Origin: Gnetum montanum
Lineage: Eukaryota > Streptophyta > Gnetopsida > Gnetales > Gnetaceae
Direction of reading: 5' to 3'
DNA: 64,000 bases
Assembly: GCA_015680685.1 (NCBI GenBank)
Contig: MNCI01009017.1
Location: 512,517-576,516 of the forward strand
The translations under genes and the position numbers were made by a program. Positions 45,222 to 56,700 of this stretch are shown in pieces. The notes beneath the pieces were generated by a model. That model made no database searches. It was given only the letters and a program-made list of their open reading frames with translations, and had not been told where the DNA came from. Every line of letters begins with the position of its first letter. Positions within the stretch are counted from its first letter, which is position 1.

Positions 45222-46585
45222 AGTAAGGAACCCTCTATTGGAGTCACATGCAAAGATGACATACAAGGATATTTTGAAGGCAAAGTTGGAGTTTGTTCAA
45301 TACTAGATTTGCATGGAGAATCCTTCCCCAACTCCCAAATGAAGTACCCTTCACCCATGGACACTTGCACAAAAGTGGCATAACATAAACATAAAGTAAA
45401 ATTAAAGTATTCTAAAATCATATATTTCCTAATTTTTAGTCAAATTCCCTCTCACTCTTTTTCCTTTTCTTTTTGCTTACTCAAAAGTTTTCCACTTGAA
45501 CCTTGTTCTATGGGCTCTTTTAATAAAAAATAGGAATAGAATAAGTAAATAAATAAATAATAATAAAAATAATGTATTATTGAGGATAAACCTTGAAACT
45601 TAGTTCTATATATTCCACGTTCTCACTTTCTGGAGTCATCTCCCTAGTACCTTCCTCTGGTCTACTCTATAGCCTAGAGTGCACTACCACGTAAATACCA
45701 TAACAAAAATAATTAATAAATAAGAAAATATGAAATAAAATATCAAAAAATTATACCTTATTAGACCCCTCTAGATTATGGACCTATGCAAGACCTTCTT
45801 TGCCTTTTTTTGAACCTTCAAGTCAAGCCCTCAGAACTCTTTCCTCTTCAAGAAACTCAGGGTGTAAATGAGGATTGAATTTATGAAGGCTATTGGTAGT
45901 AGAATCATAACTTAAGATTAAGGTCATATGTAAGGGTATGCAATTTATAGTATAAGGTTCTTCTAGTTTATTCTTTATGGAAATAGCAAATTCTATGGAA
46001 AGATACAAGGAAGAGAAACAAGAGAGAGACTAATTATATACTCTTACCATTTTTTGCATCACGGAGAAGAAAGATGGAGTAGGAGTTAATACTAGCAAAC
46101 TGAGAACCCCATAAAGCTTTATCATACATAAATTAAAACAAGTAGTAACCAATCTCACTAAAAAAATCAACTTGATAATATTCTTTCAAATAAGGGTAGA
46201 ATCCCTAACATAATCGAACAATTCAAGAGACATTACATTAGGAACAAAAGGATTTACCCCAATTTGAAAACTAAGGTAGTTCAAATATTGGAAAGAGTAA
46301 TCATTAAAATTTAAAATACCATTTTGAAGAAAAACTTTCCCATAGATGATAAATATTACATGAACTTCTTATGATGTCTTTACAACAAAAAGTTTTAAAG
46401 ATAGGGAAAACTAGCAACTCAGACAATCTAGAAGATTTAAGAAACTCAAAATCCTTAATGTCTAATAAGCTATGAACCATATCAGTCACCTCAATAACAT
46501 AATTCTAATGTAAAAAGATAGAAACAAATTAGGAGCTACTTGAAGGGGTATGAGAATATTGACTAGAACACTTTGAAGAAGCCAT
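45222..46585 (-). pseudogene. E3 antisense gene, 5' half (exons 1-3, start of exon 4)
   Basis: Met at 46585 gives MASSKCSSQYSHTPSSSS, close to MASKCQIS..APSCSC of E2. Exon 1 (46585-45757) includes MVHSLLDIKDFEFLKSSRLS and ELLVFPIFK, then HPEFLEEERVLRA. Further exons are about 45666-45592 and 45516-45481, and exon 4 starts at 45363 (SMGEGYFIWELGKDSP, TPIEGSLL). Introns are 75-117 bp; acceptor AGGCTATAG and donors CAAG/GTTTAT and AATAAG/GTATAA fall at the E2 positions. L3-B interrupts exon 4 at 45222. Stops are present, so this copy is dead. Confidence 0.62.
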
Positions 46586-46589
46586 ATCA

Positions 46590-48947
46590 TAACTTGTCAT
46601 GCATACATCTTTGCAAATTGCCACATAAAGAGGGTTGATTTGGGTAAAAAGAATTTTTTTTTCTCGTGAATTTTATAGAAGATCTAAAACCCTAGCTATA
46701 GTAGAAGATGGAGTGCACTAGAGAAAAGGGAAATTATCACTTATGTTAACACCAAATTAATTATTAATCAATTTTAAGATAATGTTTACTTTTCTTGATT
46801 TTTTGATTAATAGGTGAAGTAAAGTGATGTTATCCCAAATTGAACATACAGTACTCTTCAAGACTATTTCAATAGTACCAATTTCATTAAAATCTGATGT
46901 ATTGTTTGGGAGATATCATATTTCTCAATATCCATGTCATCATTAAAATTTAACCTTAGGAAAAATAAAAATTTAATTTAATTTTTAATTCTAAACTTAA
47001 AAATTAGGGTCCAAGTTTGAGCTCATGATATTTTAGATTGTCAAAGCCAACTCGTAAGCATCCTTCTACTAACCATCTAGGCAAACCCTTCTAGTTATTA
47101 AAAATATGTGCTTATTTTTTATAATTAAATAATAATTACTTTAAAAAATTCAAGCCTCCCTAGCCAATGATGGCTAGCTACAACCTGCAACCCGAAGCAT
47201 GCATCACCATCACACTCTACACCTATCCCCCCATTGTCAATGTTACTACAATTGCTACCATGTCTCCATGGTGCCCTCACCATGACAACACACCATGCTT
47301 ATTAAAACCCTTACTATAGTACCATTATATGCCTCTACACCCTTTGATCATACCACTATTCTTTGCCTTTGACCCTACCAATGGTGCTATGGTTCTTCAC
47401 CTTTGCATCCTTTGATGACACCACTTTTCTTCGCTTCTGTGCTTACCAACAATGTTACCTTTCTTCACCTCTATGTCCACCAATGATGTTGTCATTTGTG
47501 ACCTCTACACCCTCTGATGGTGCCACCATTCTTAGCCTTTACATCCTCTGATGGTGTTGCTATTCTTAACCTTTGTGCCCTCCAACAATGCTACTGTTCT
47601 TCACCTCTGCACCTATCATTGGTGTCATCATTCTTGCCATTGTACCTACCAACAACATCACCATTCTTTGTCTTTATTCCCACTAATGGTATTTTCATTC
47701 TTCATCTCTACACCTTTCAACAATGCCCCTATTCTTCACCTCTATGCCTACCAATGTTTCCACCATTCTTCACCTCTATGTTGTTTGATGATGTTGCCCT
47801 TCTCTTCCATTACAACCACTAATGGCTTTGCTATTCTCCACCTCCACAGCTAATTAGGCTATGTAGTCCCTAGCTAAGCCACCATACAAGTCCTACTTGG
47901 GCCCTTGGAAGGGCTACACAAGCTCAGTAAGAAGGCCATAGGCTACCTAGACTATGTGATCCCCCCTAGTAGGATGCTAAGTCCATTCAAGCTATGGCAA
48001 CAACACAGGGCCTACTATGATAAAAACCCTTGCTCATGTAATGCTATTTTAGAAACTCTTACTCACCTACCACCACGATGAAAATCCTTGCTTACCTACT
48101 ACCACTATAGAAACCCTCACTCACCTATTACCATTGCATCACCATCTTCACCACTGCACTACCGTTCCCTACTACCAGTGCCAAGAAAAGCTACCTTCCT
48201 TAACATGCACCATAGATACCATCAACATTGGGAGAACCTACCTGCCTAAGACACCACCAATGTTGAGGAAAATTACCTTCCCGGTACATCACTGACACCA
48301 TTAGTGCCATGAAAAGTGATCAGCAACAAAAAAAAATTTTAATAGTTGGTAAGAAAATCCAAAAATTTTGTCAATTAACAGTAAAATTTACAAAGAAAAC
48401 CAAAAGTCAAAGTCAAAGTATAAAAAATCAAATACTTAAACATGAAGAAATGTTTCCAAAAAATAAGTTGTGATAGAAAGTAGAATAAAAATTCTATAAT
48501 TAAGCATGCTCATCTTAAAGTATTGGGATGGATGACCTCTCAGGAAGTCTTAATAAATGTGAAAATTTTTGCAACTTGAAATGGCAATAAATTATGATTT
48601 CAAATTCTATTTTCAATGAAACAAGAACCATTTTCAATAGACTTGAGCCTTTCGAACACAATGGAATGAGCAAATTTATCATAGGAAAGATGAAAAATTA
48701 GTTTTAAAAGCCTTTATTTAGGCTTTCAAGACATGAAATTACTTTGTAGAAAACCTAATAAATGGTATATTTACTTGAATAATTAGAGTTTTTATGGTTA
48801 ATTTTGAAATCAATTAACTATCACATGACTCATAAAAAGGGTCATAGAGGCCAAGGAGTAACCAACTTGTCTTGTCTCTTCAACTTATCAATGTCTAAAG
48901 CCTAGAGAGTACATTGGAGAATAATGGAATCTTGAGTAAATGATCAA
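46590..48947 (+). other. Untranslated leader of E3
   Basis: Homologous in order to 6103-7463 of E2: an AATTTCATTAAAATCTGA block near 46883, then the 34-bp repeat array, then GGATGGATGACCTCTC (48530-48545), then gag. It is about 1 kb longer than in E2 because of the array and a pyrimidine-rich segment around 47850-48300. No protein. Confidence 0.7.
47353..47850. repeat. 34-bp minisatellite, about 15 units
   Basis: Units of 33-34 bp with the form CCACCATTCTTCACCTCTAT plus GCCTACCAATGATG, diverged from each other. Open frames across it are repeat artefacts: 34 is not a multiple of three, so a tandem array cycles through frames. Confidence 0.8.
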
Positions 48948-49312
48948 ATGGATGTTCTTGAATAATAGATTAATGAAATTAGAGGTGTTCAAGAGGAAAT
49001 CCATCAATCAAACCAAGGGTTTAAGACAAATATGCAAAATATGTCTAAATATAGGAAGTTATCCCAAAGTTTAGAATAAAAATGATTAAAGGTACAAGGA
49101 AAGATGAATTCCTTTATAGATTCTATCAAGAACTTAATTGATCATTTAACCTAAACTCCCAACCAAAATCATTACTCATCTAGAGATCATAATCAAAGTT
49201 AACTTCCAACTAGGGATCATCATCAAGATCTATTCCAACATCACTATTGAGATCAATCCCTCCTAGGGATTAGTATTGAGACCAATACCTACCTATTGGA
49301 TGTCAAGGTATT
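48948..49312 (+). pseudogene. E3 gag, 5' part
   Basis: MDVLE..INEIRGVQEEIHQ, QNMSK and VQGKMNSFIDSIKNL match the E2 gag start. It ends at GTATT (49308-49312), the target duplication of E5, and resumes at 54511. Stops are present. Confidence 0.75.
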
Positions 49313-49918
49313 TATCACATACCCATTCCCAAATGATGTGGTTGCCTAATGAAGATGATGTCTCTTCATAACAAATGTTATTATTATCTTAACAAGACCT
49401 GAAAGGGGTAGTTTTGATTAAGACCTGAAAGGGCACGTTGTAATAATGGATGTGTCTCTTGAGGTAACCTTTGGGGCTTTGACCAAAGGCATTTATACCC
49501 AAGGTTAGAGGTTGTGCTAGCATGGGAATGGAGAAGCCAGTACAGGCAAGTCATGGAGTGCCAAATTTGGTAAAGGCAAGTCACAGGAAGCTGGGTGAAG
49601 TAGTACAGGAAGTGGATTGGCCATCCCTTCTGGCTAGGTTATAAGCCTAACCATGGTGGTAGTGCTGGATTGCCTCTAAGGGGTAGATACCAAAGAAAGA
49701 AAACCCCAAGGAACACTCTCAGAGCATGATTCAAATTCACTTTTCCATATCAATAAAGCATTCTTTTTTTTGTTTTTCTGCATTTTTCCTATTATTTCCT
49801 TTATACAGAATTCTGAATATCACTTATATTTCACATTGGTATATTTTATTTGTATGCATATTGTCTAATATATCATATATTTGATGCTTTCCATGACATC
49901 TAGGAATAGGATGTCACA
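49313..49918 (+). repeat. 5' LTR of E5
   Basis: TATCACATACCCATTCCC to AGGATGTCACA; the first bases were TG before mutation, as in the partner. Candidate TATA ATTTATAC (49491-49498), poly(A) signal AATAAA (49752-49757). The primer site after it (ATTCATATCTGAG, 49919-49931) is very decayed. Confidence 0.9.
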
Positions 49919-50429
49919 ATTCATATCTGAGAAAATCATGATCCAAGGGCCATTTAGAACCATGGGCTAACTACAACATGAACATGATGATAAACCTTGA
50001 AGCCACAACATATGGAAAGCCATTCATCATCACCATATGTACCATATATTTTTGATGCAAGTCAAAAGATACCTTTCCATTGACTTCACAAATAATGGAT
50101 CAGGCATCTAGATCCCAGTAACCAACAAAATTTCTTTCATGAATATCATTAACCAATGAATATTTGATCACACCTCCTCAAAATTCATCAATTCCAAGAG
50201 GTTGGTAAGATAATGATACATCATTCTAGGTAACTGTTACCCATCTTAATACTATAATCATTAATCCATTAGGGTCATTATTAAATTTCTTTCAAGAAAG
50301 TTAGTAACCATGACTTAAATTGATTTTGTTTTGGTGAAATTTACTATCCAAGTAATTTAGAAGATTCCAGGTTACCATATGTTAGTCTAGAAATGTCAAT
50401 CCAACAAAATAGGCTAGTTTGGACTTTTG
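49919..50429. other. E5 region after 5' LTR, no gene seen
   Basis: In E2 and E3 this position begins the antisense gene. I find no clear trace of it here. AT-rich, no motif. Confidence 0.55.
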
Positions 50430-51065
50430 AAATCTTGAAAAATCAACTTTATTTTTGAACCCTAAAACTATGTCCAACACATAGTACTCATTGAGATATT
50501 CCAATGGTACAAATTTTGTCTCAATCGGACTTACAATTTGAAGATATTGATGTTTAAATTTTTTCATTATGCATGCATTAAAGTAATATTAAATTATTAA
50601 AATTATTAATTTATTACAAAAAATCATCAAATAATAGGTCTCAGGTTCAAACCCGAGCCCCAATTAGTTATATATAAAATAATTAAATAAAAAAATTAAA
50701 AATAATAAAATGACAATAAAATAATAATAATATGATTTCTTTTGGCCTATGGCCAGCCATAGCAAGGGCTGTAATTAGCCTCAACTAGCCATAGCCAGCT
50801 GCAGTGCCATGGCTACTAGGATTCGGCCCTTGGGGATAGTCCCCAAGGGCACCAAAAACAAAACAAAAAAATCATGCCGCTTGTTGCCTTTGTTGCTGCC
50901 ACCCTACACTGCATAGCTTTGTCCCACTACACCAACAACACACCGCAATGCAGTATGCCACACCCACTCACAATGTGTCACTTTGCACCATGCCCTCCTG
51001 CATTATGTCACTCTACACTGCCTCACCTGGTAACACCATGTCTACCACTATCGTCTGCCGCTTAC

Positions 51066-51297
51066 CCACAATCTATCATGCACACCACCCATCACTACCT
51101 CTTACATTGCCCATCATTGCCTTCTATGTCTTCCATCATTGCCTCATGCGCCATCACTGCCTCCTGTGCCACCCATCACTACCTCTAGTGCTACCCATCA
51201 CTACCTCCTACACCACCCATCACTGCCTCTAGTGTCATCCATCACTGCCTCCTACATTGCCCATCACTACCTCCCATGCCACTCATCTTTGCCTCCA
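51066..51297. repeat. 21-bp tandem repeat in E5 leader
   Basis: About eleven imperfect units of CCATCACTGCCTCCTGTGCCA. Same unit as at 6700-6840 in E2 but longer. Since 21 is a multiple of three, several overlapping frames stay open across it. Confidence 0.8.
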
Positions 51298-51996
51298 ACA
51301 GAGCCAAAACAGCAAAATTATCCATTATATGACAAAAAATTTGAAATTCTTGTCAATTAATGAAAAATTCAAATTTTTGTCATCGAACTATTAGTTTAAA
51401 GTAGGAACTTGTGAAAATAGCTTTTGAAATTAGAATTTGGCATAGTGGTAGCAACTAGGATAAAAAATTCCTTAATTATGTATGCTCACTTTGGAGTAGA
51501 AGTGAAATGGGTGACCTCTTGAAAATTCTTGTTTTTTGCACCAAGGGTCCTAGACTCCAGAAGCCATAACTTTTAATTTTGGGAGCCTTTTTGGGCAAAT
51601 GAAGAGTTGTTTCCCATAGATTTCAACCTTTTGAGTTTCATGGTGAAGTCAGATTCATCCTAGAGAACCCAAAAAATTAGGTTTTACTCCTTGCCTGATA
51701 TATTGCCTCAAGATCCTCAAAATTTTAATTTTCACACAACTTAAGCATATGATATCCATTTTCAACATATGAATCATCATTTCTAACATTTTTCACCCTT
51801 CTGAACTTAATGGTGAGGTTAGATTTATCATCTAGGAATCCTATAATTCAATAATATTATAAATTTAACCTTTTAGGCTTTAATATTTAGTGCATAACCC
51901 TTGCAGAAAGTCTTAAGTTTATTATGGCATGTCATTAGTTACACTGCTAGAGTCAATTTTCTCAAGGGAGGTAGAAAGGTCATCAAAAAATACTAT

Positions 51997-52140
51997 AGTT
52001 AAATATTACTAAAAAATTAGGTAATATAATTATATATTACTAAAATTAGATAATAAAGTTACATATTACTAAAAATATATAATGTGGTTAAATATTACTA
52101 TAATTAGATAATATAATTATAAAAATAGATAATATAGTTA
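51997..52140. repeat. 29-bp A/T-rich tandem repeat
   Basis: Units TAYATATTACTAAAATTAGA-like start at 52031, 52060 and 52089, with partial units on either side. It lies between the leader and the captured CCR4 sequence and was not seen in E2 or E3. Confidence 0.7.
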
Positions 52141-52368
52141 TTCAGTTTATGTAGTTATTATTAGCCAATGTATTAGTTAATGATTAGTTGATGTATTAGT
52201 TGGAGAATTAGTTTAAGAAATAAAAAAATCTTCAACTGTCAAGAAAAGGGTATATTAATCCATCCTGTAATCAAAACATAGGGCAAAAACAACATGGAGA
52301 CACAAAATCTTATTTCAACAAGTATGATACTAAAGAAAAATGATCTAGAGAAGAATCCAAGAATAGAA

Positions 52369-53460
52369 ATGAAAGTTGCAACATACAATGTGCTTGTAAG
52401 ATCCCTAGTGAGTAAGAAATAATATCCACTATGTCCATCATGGGCCTTGGATTGGCACAAATATCGATACCCATGCATTTTAGTAGAATTACAAGATTTG
52501 GATGCTAATGTCTTGTGCTTACAAGAAGTATTACCATGGGAATTTCTATATCAATTCCAACTATATTTGATAAAGATGGGATACATAGGTATTTATAAGC
52601 AAAAAAGGTTCTTGTGGAAGTTCTTCTTTTGAATCATACAAATTAGCATATTGTATGAATTACAACATGGATGGTTATGCGATATTTTATAAAGAAGCCA
52701 AGTTTGAATTGGTACAAATATTTGAATGGAGTTTAGAAAAAATGAATTTTGAAATTCAAAAACTTCAAGAGATGGGAAAGAAAGAATAGTCAAGATTTTG
52801 GAAAAATCACATAGCTCTAGCATTGATTTTAAAATTTCATCTATCAGGAAGATGTGTATGCATGGTTAACACACATTTAATTGCCAAAACAACATGTTCA
52901 GATGTTAGACTTTGTCAAGGAGCATACTTGATTAAGAAAATAGAAGGAAGTTTGAGGAAGAAGTTATTCCTAAGTTGTACTAATCCAGTTCCATTTATTC
53001 TTTGTGGAGACTTCAATGCAAAAGTTGGAAGTAGTGTTTATCAATTCTTAAAATATGGATCTATAAAGAAATCTTTAGAAGATGAGCTTAACTTGAAGAA
53101 GATGTTTCCATCAATTCAACATACAATTCCATTAGCTAGTGCATATTCTACTTACTTTGAATCTTCATTAGATAAATCAAACTCTAGAATTTAGAAACAG
53201 ATAATGTTGATGGATAGCACTCATCAAGAACCACAGTTTACAAATTACTCTATAATGATTAATAAAAATGGTCAACAACATTCTTCATTGAGACTTTGGA
53301 TTATATTTGGTATGATGCTCGATTCTTTCAAGTTACCAAGTTACTAAAGTTGATTTCTAAAAAAGAAGTTGAGAAGAATCAAGATCAAGCCTTACCATCC
53401 CAAACAAGACCATCTAATCATATACCACTTATGGTAGAATTACAATTACTCCCATCAATT
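52369..53460 (+). pseudogene. CCR4-type deadenylase (EEP nuclease) sequence captured by E5
   Basis: CCR4 homologues shorten mRNA poly(A) tails in the cytoplasm with an endonuclease/exonuclease/phosphatase fold. The copy starts at MKVATYNVLVRSLVSKK (52369), with YPLCPSWALDWHKYR and DANVLCLQEV, where the metal-binding Glu is kept. It goes on with MGYIGIYKQK, a frameshift near 52600, DGYAIFYKEAKFELVQIFEW, VNTHLIAKTTCSDVRLCQ, ILCGDFNAKVG (catalytic Asp and Asn kept), IPLASAYSTYFES, a second shift near 53290, ETLDYIWYDARFFQV and LPSQTRPSNHIPLMVELQL (final Asn-His kept). It covers nearly the whole nuclease domain with no introns. Three or so stops and two shifts make it non-coding now. Confidence 0.88.
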
Positions 53461-53899
53461 CATAAGGTTGATCAAGATCAAGAAGTATCTCACTCTTACC
53501 TTTATTTGATGATCTTATTATTTTATTCATTGTTCAATTTATATTTCAATTAGATTAATAAAATATCTAAGGAAATGCAAGTTGGGAATAAAGAATTTTC
53601 CCTACCTTCACTCGAATAACCAGATATGAGTTGCACATTGTGTGACCTTGGTTAGAACTGGTGATTAGTAGTTGGTAGATCTTTAATTCACTCTTATCAT
53701 TATCTTGGAAAACGAAGTAAGTATCAAGAAAGTAATACTTAATTTTCCATATATTTTTCTCACATATTCTTTTTTTGCAAAATAAGCAAGAAATAACTTC
53801 AAGTTTAAAGGAGAAATCAAATTATTGGAGCAAAGGAGCTAGAAGAAGATAGAGAACATGGATTTGTTCAAGGAAAAACAAAACCTAAGGGGAGTAGAT
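53461..53899 (+). other. E5 3' untranslated region and polypurine tract
   Basis: Matches E3 58195-58652 in order, for example ATGCAAGTTGGGAATAA, CACATTGTGTGACCTTGG and GCAAAATAAGCAAGA blocks. It ends in AAGGGGAGTAGA (53887-53898), immediately before the LTR. Confidence 0.8.
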
Positions 53900-54505
53900 T
53901 GTCACATCCCCATTCCCAAATGATGTGGTTGCCTAATGAAGATGGTGTCTCTTCATAACAAATGTTATTGTTATCTTAACAAGACTTGAAATGGGTAGTT
54001 GTGATTAAGACCTAAAATGGCACATTGTAATAACAAGCGTGTCTATTGAGGTAACCTTTAGGGGTTTGACCCAAGGAATTTATACCCAAGGTTAGAGGTT
54101 GTGCTAGCATGGGAATGGTGGAGCCAATACAAGAAAGTCATGGGGTGGGAAAGTTGGTATAGGCAAGTCATAGAAATTTGGGTGAAGTAGGACAAGAAGT
54201 GAACTGGCCATCCCTTCTAGCTGGGTTATAGGCCTAACCATGGTGGTAGTGCTAGATTTCCTCTACGGGATAGATGCCAAAGGAAGAAAACCCCAAGGAA
54301 CACTCTCAGAGCATGATTTGGATTCACCTTTCCATATCAATAAAGCATTTTTTTCTTTCTTTTTTTGCATTTTTCCTATTATTTCCTTTATACATAATGC
54401 TGAATATCACTTATATTTCACATTGGTATATTTTATTTATACACATAATGTCTAATATATCATATATTTGATGTTTTCCATGACATTCAAGGATGGGATG
54501 TCATA
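53900..54505 (+). repeat. 3' LTR of E5
   Basis: TGTCACATCCCCATTCCC to GGATGTCATA, same length as the 5' LTR. TATA ATTTATAC (54078-54085) and AATAAA (54339-54344) are retained. GTATT follows. Confidence 0.9.
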
Positions 54506-54510
54506 GTATT

Positions 54511-55330
54511 GACATCCCTTCACAGGTCAAAGAATGGAACTTGAAGGTGAGGGTTATTAGAATTAGCAAAATTCACTAAGAGAATCATTAATCCAAGATC
54601 ATGCCAAAAATGAAAAACTAGATCATTATGATGGAGCCCCCAAAACTAGTTTCAAGGCAAAATATTAGCTTGACACCATGAATAATTATTTTGATATGTT
54701 GAATTTATCAACCCAAGAATGTTTAGAGGTAGTCTCCTTGTATCTAGGAGGACTTGCCACAACATGGTGAAATGGATTAAGATCTAAAAGCTTGATTACA
54801 AATTGGCTTAATTTTTATCAAGATTTTAAACAAAAATTTGTACCAAATTCCTTTCTTAGGGAGCATAAGATGCACTTTGACTCATTAAGATTGGGTAGAT
54901 TATTTGTTGAATATTAGTGTAATGAATTCTATGACCTCTCTTTATGTAAGCCATTATGATAAGGGAGAGTTGACCTTGAAGTTCATTGGTGGACTACATG
55001 TACAACTACATCCCCAGACATGTGCACATAATCCTCAAATATTCAATGAAGCATATAGAGTTGCTAAGAAATATGAAGAATCAAATCAAGTACAAACTAT
55101 CCTTCAAAAAGTATTAGAGGAAGAGACATCCATCAAGAGAACCCGATTTGGATGTTTTGCTTATGATGAAGATCATTTCAAATGAGATAGTCTAAAATTA
55201 CAAGCAATAATACAATAGAATAATCAAAATAAAAATCAAAAAATCAATTTAAACATGGCCAAAGGAAATAATCAAACTACTACCACTACAACGACAATGA
55301 AGATGATCTTAGCATTAGCAAAATCAGGTT
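54511..55330 (+). pseudogene. E3 gag, 3' part
   Basis: Continues E3 gag after E5: KLDHYDGAPKTSFKAKY, NNYFDMLNLSTQECLEVVSL, FVPNSFLREHKM, EAYRVAKKYEESNQVQT. The knuckle reads CFAYDEDHFK with a stop where KRDC should follow. It aligns with 7870-8500 of E2. Confidence 0.78.
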
Positions 55331-56700
55331 TGTGAAGAAAAATTTGGTTTACTCACTTTTAAAAGATCAATTAAGGTCAAAAAGATTAAATTTCTAATTG
55401 ATAGTGAAGCAAGTGATACTTTTATTTTACCAAACTTTGTTAAATTATTAAATTTAACCTTACATTCCAAGAAAGTTGTTAGAATAGAACTTGCAAATGG
55501 AACAACAATAAGAAAGCACACTAGGTACAAAGATATTACTTTTATTTTACAAGACATGCTTTTGTTGATGAATTCTTTGAATTTTAATTAAAAGATGCTG
55601 ATGCAATCCTAAGAATTTATTTTCTACAATAATTTAATATTATTTTCCATTTTGGAACCCCTTTTTTGAGAGTGCCAACTACTAATAGAGTCAGGGTTCT
55701 AAGGAGGGTAGGAACAACAAATCAATTCACGCGATAACTATTAACCAAGCTAAGAGACTAGTCAAGAATGGTGCTACTATGTTTGTTGTAAAAGAAACTC
55801 AACCTTACAAATCCTCTAACATTAATATTTTAAAAGAACTTAAAGAATATAAGGATTCAAGATTTTATGAAACTAGGGAATCACCCCCAAAAAGAATTGT
55901 TGAACATGTCATTAATATTTTTCCATGTACACAACCAATTTCAAAAGCCCCTTATATATTTTCCACCTTAGAATTAAGGGAGTTAAAAGTAAAATTAGAC
56001 TAATTATTGGAAGAAGGAAAGATTTAACCTAGTGTCTCATCCTAGGATGCACTAGTCTTATTTGTTAAAAAGAAAGATGGTACATTAAGGTTATGTATTG
56101 CTTATAGGGCATTAAACAAAGTAACAATTAAAAATACCTATCCCTTGCCTAGGACTAATGACCTATTTGACCAAATTATGGAAGCATGTTATTTTTTAAA
56201 GATCGATTTAAAATCATAATATCATCAAATAAGGATTAACAAAAAGATATTGAGAAAACTACATTCAAAACTATGTATAAATTGTATGAGTTTGTAGTGA
56301 TACCATTTGGATTAACTAATGCACCTATAACATTCATGGCATTGATGAATAATATCTTTCAAGAGCACCTTGATTAATTTGTTATTGTATTTATGAATAA
56401 TATGCTTATTTACTCTAAGTCAAGAGATGAACATTAAACATTTAAAAATTACAATGAAAATCCAAAATGAACACTAGTTAAATATAAAAATAATTAAATG
56501 TGAACTCTTCAAAGAAGAAGTGTCATACTTGGACCATATCATATCTAAAAAAGGGCTACAACTAGACCTAGCAAAAGTTAGTATAGTTATAATTGATTGG
56601 AACTTAAGGATGCTACAGTAGTTCATAGTTTCCTGGGCTTAATAAGTCTTTATCAATGTTTTATTAGAGATTATTATACCTTGGTAGACCCCTTAATTGA
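55331..56700 (+). pseudogene. E3 protease and reverse transcriptase (broken)
   Basis: Protease 55380-55570: KFLIDSEASDTFILPNFVKL (the active D-S-G-A is D-S-E-A). [69 protein letters not shown]. The catalytic box FMDD is FMNN (56391-56402), both Asp lost by G-to-A changes. Shifts near 56250 and 56430 and numerous stops. Confidence 0.82.

Larger units (their letters stand above)
50430..52368 (+). other. E5 leader with repeats
   Basis: Matches the E2 leader: TAGGTCTCAGGTTCAAACCC (50636-50655), the CCCATCACTGCCTCC array (51066-51297) and a GGTGACCTCTTG block (51510-51521). A 29-bp repeat (51997-52140) follows, just before the captured coding sequence. Confidence 0.7.
49313..54505 (+). mobile_element. 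LTR element E5 carrying a CCR4-type deadenylase sequence
   Basis: Two 606-bp LTRs (49313-49918, 53900-54505) with GTATT on both sides (49308-49312, 54506-54510). Inside are a decayed primer site, leader repeats of the E2/E3 family (50430-51560), a 29-bp repeat, a CCR4-like coding sequence (52369-53460), the E3-type 3' untranslated region (53461-53886) and a polypurine tract (53887-53898). No gag, protease, RT or integrase. It therefore looks like an E2/E3-family element whose gag-pol was replaced by a host cDNA. The two LTRs differ visibly, so insertion is not recent. Confidence 0.88.

Noticed and set aside
47363-47853. Three overlapping frames of 62-101 codons
   Set aside because: Products of the 34-bp tandem repeat; no domain.
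50874-51360. Overlapping Pro/His/Ser-rich frames
   Set aside because: Products of the 21-bp repeat, whose length keeps frames open; same effect at 6539-6910.
52369-53460. LINE endonuclease domain
   Set aside because: The EEP fold is shared, but motif wording (VNTHL...SDVRL, CGDFN, LDYI, SNHIPL) is CCR4-like, no LINE reverse transcriptase follows, and the block lies between LTRs.
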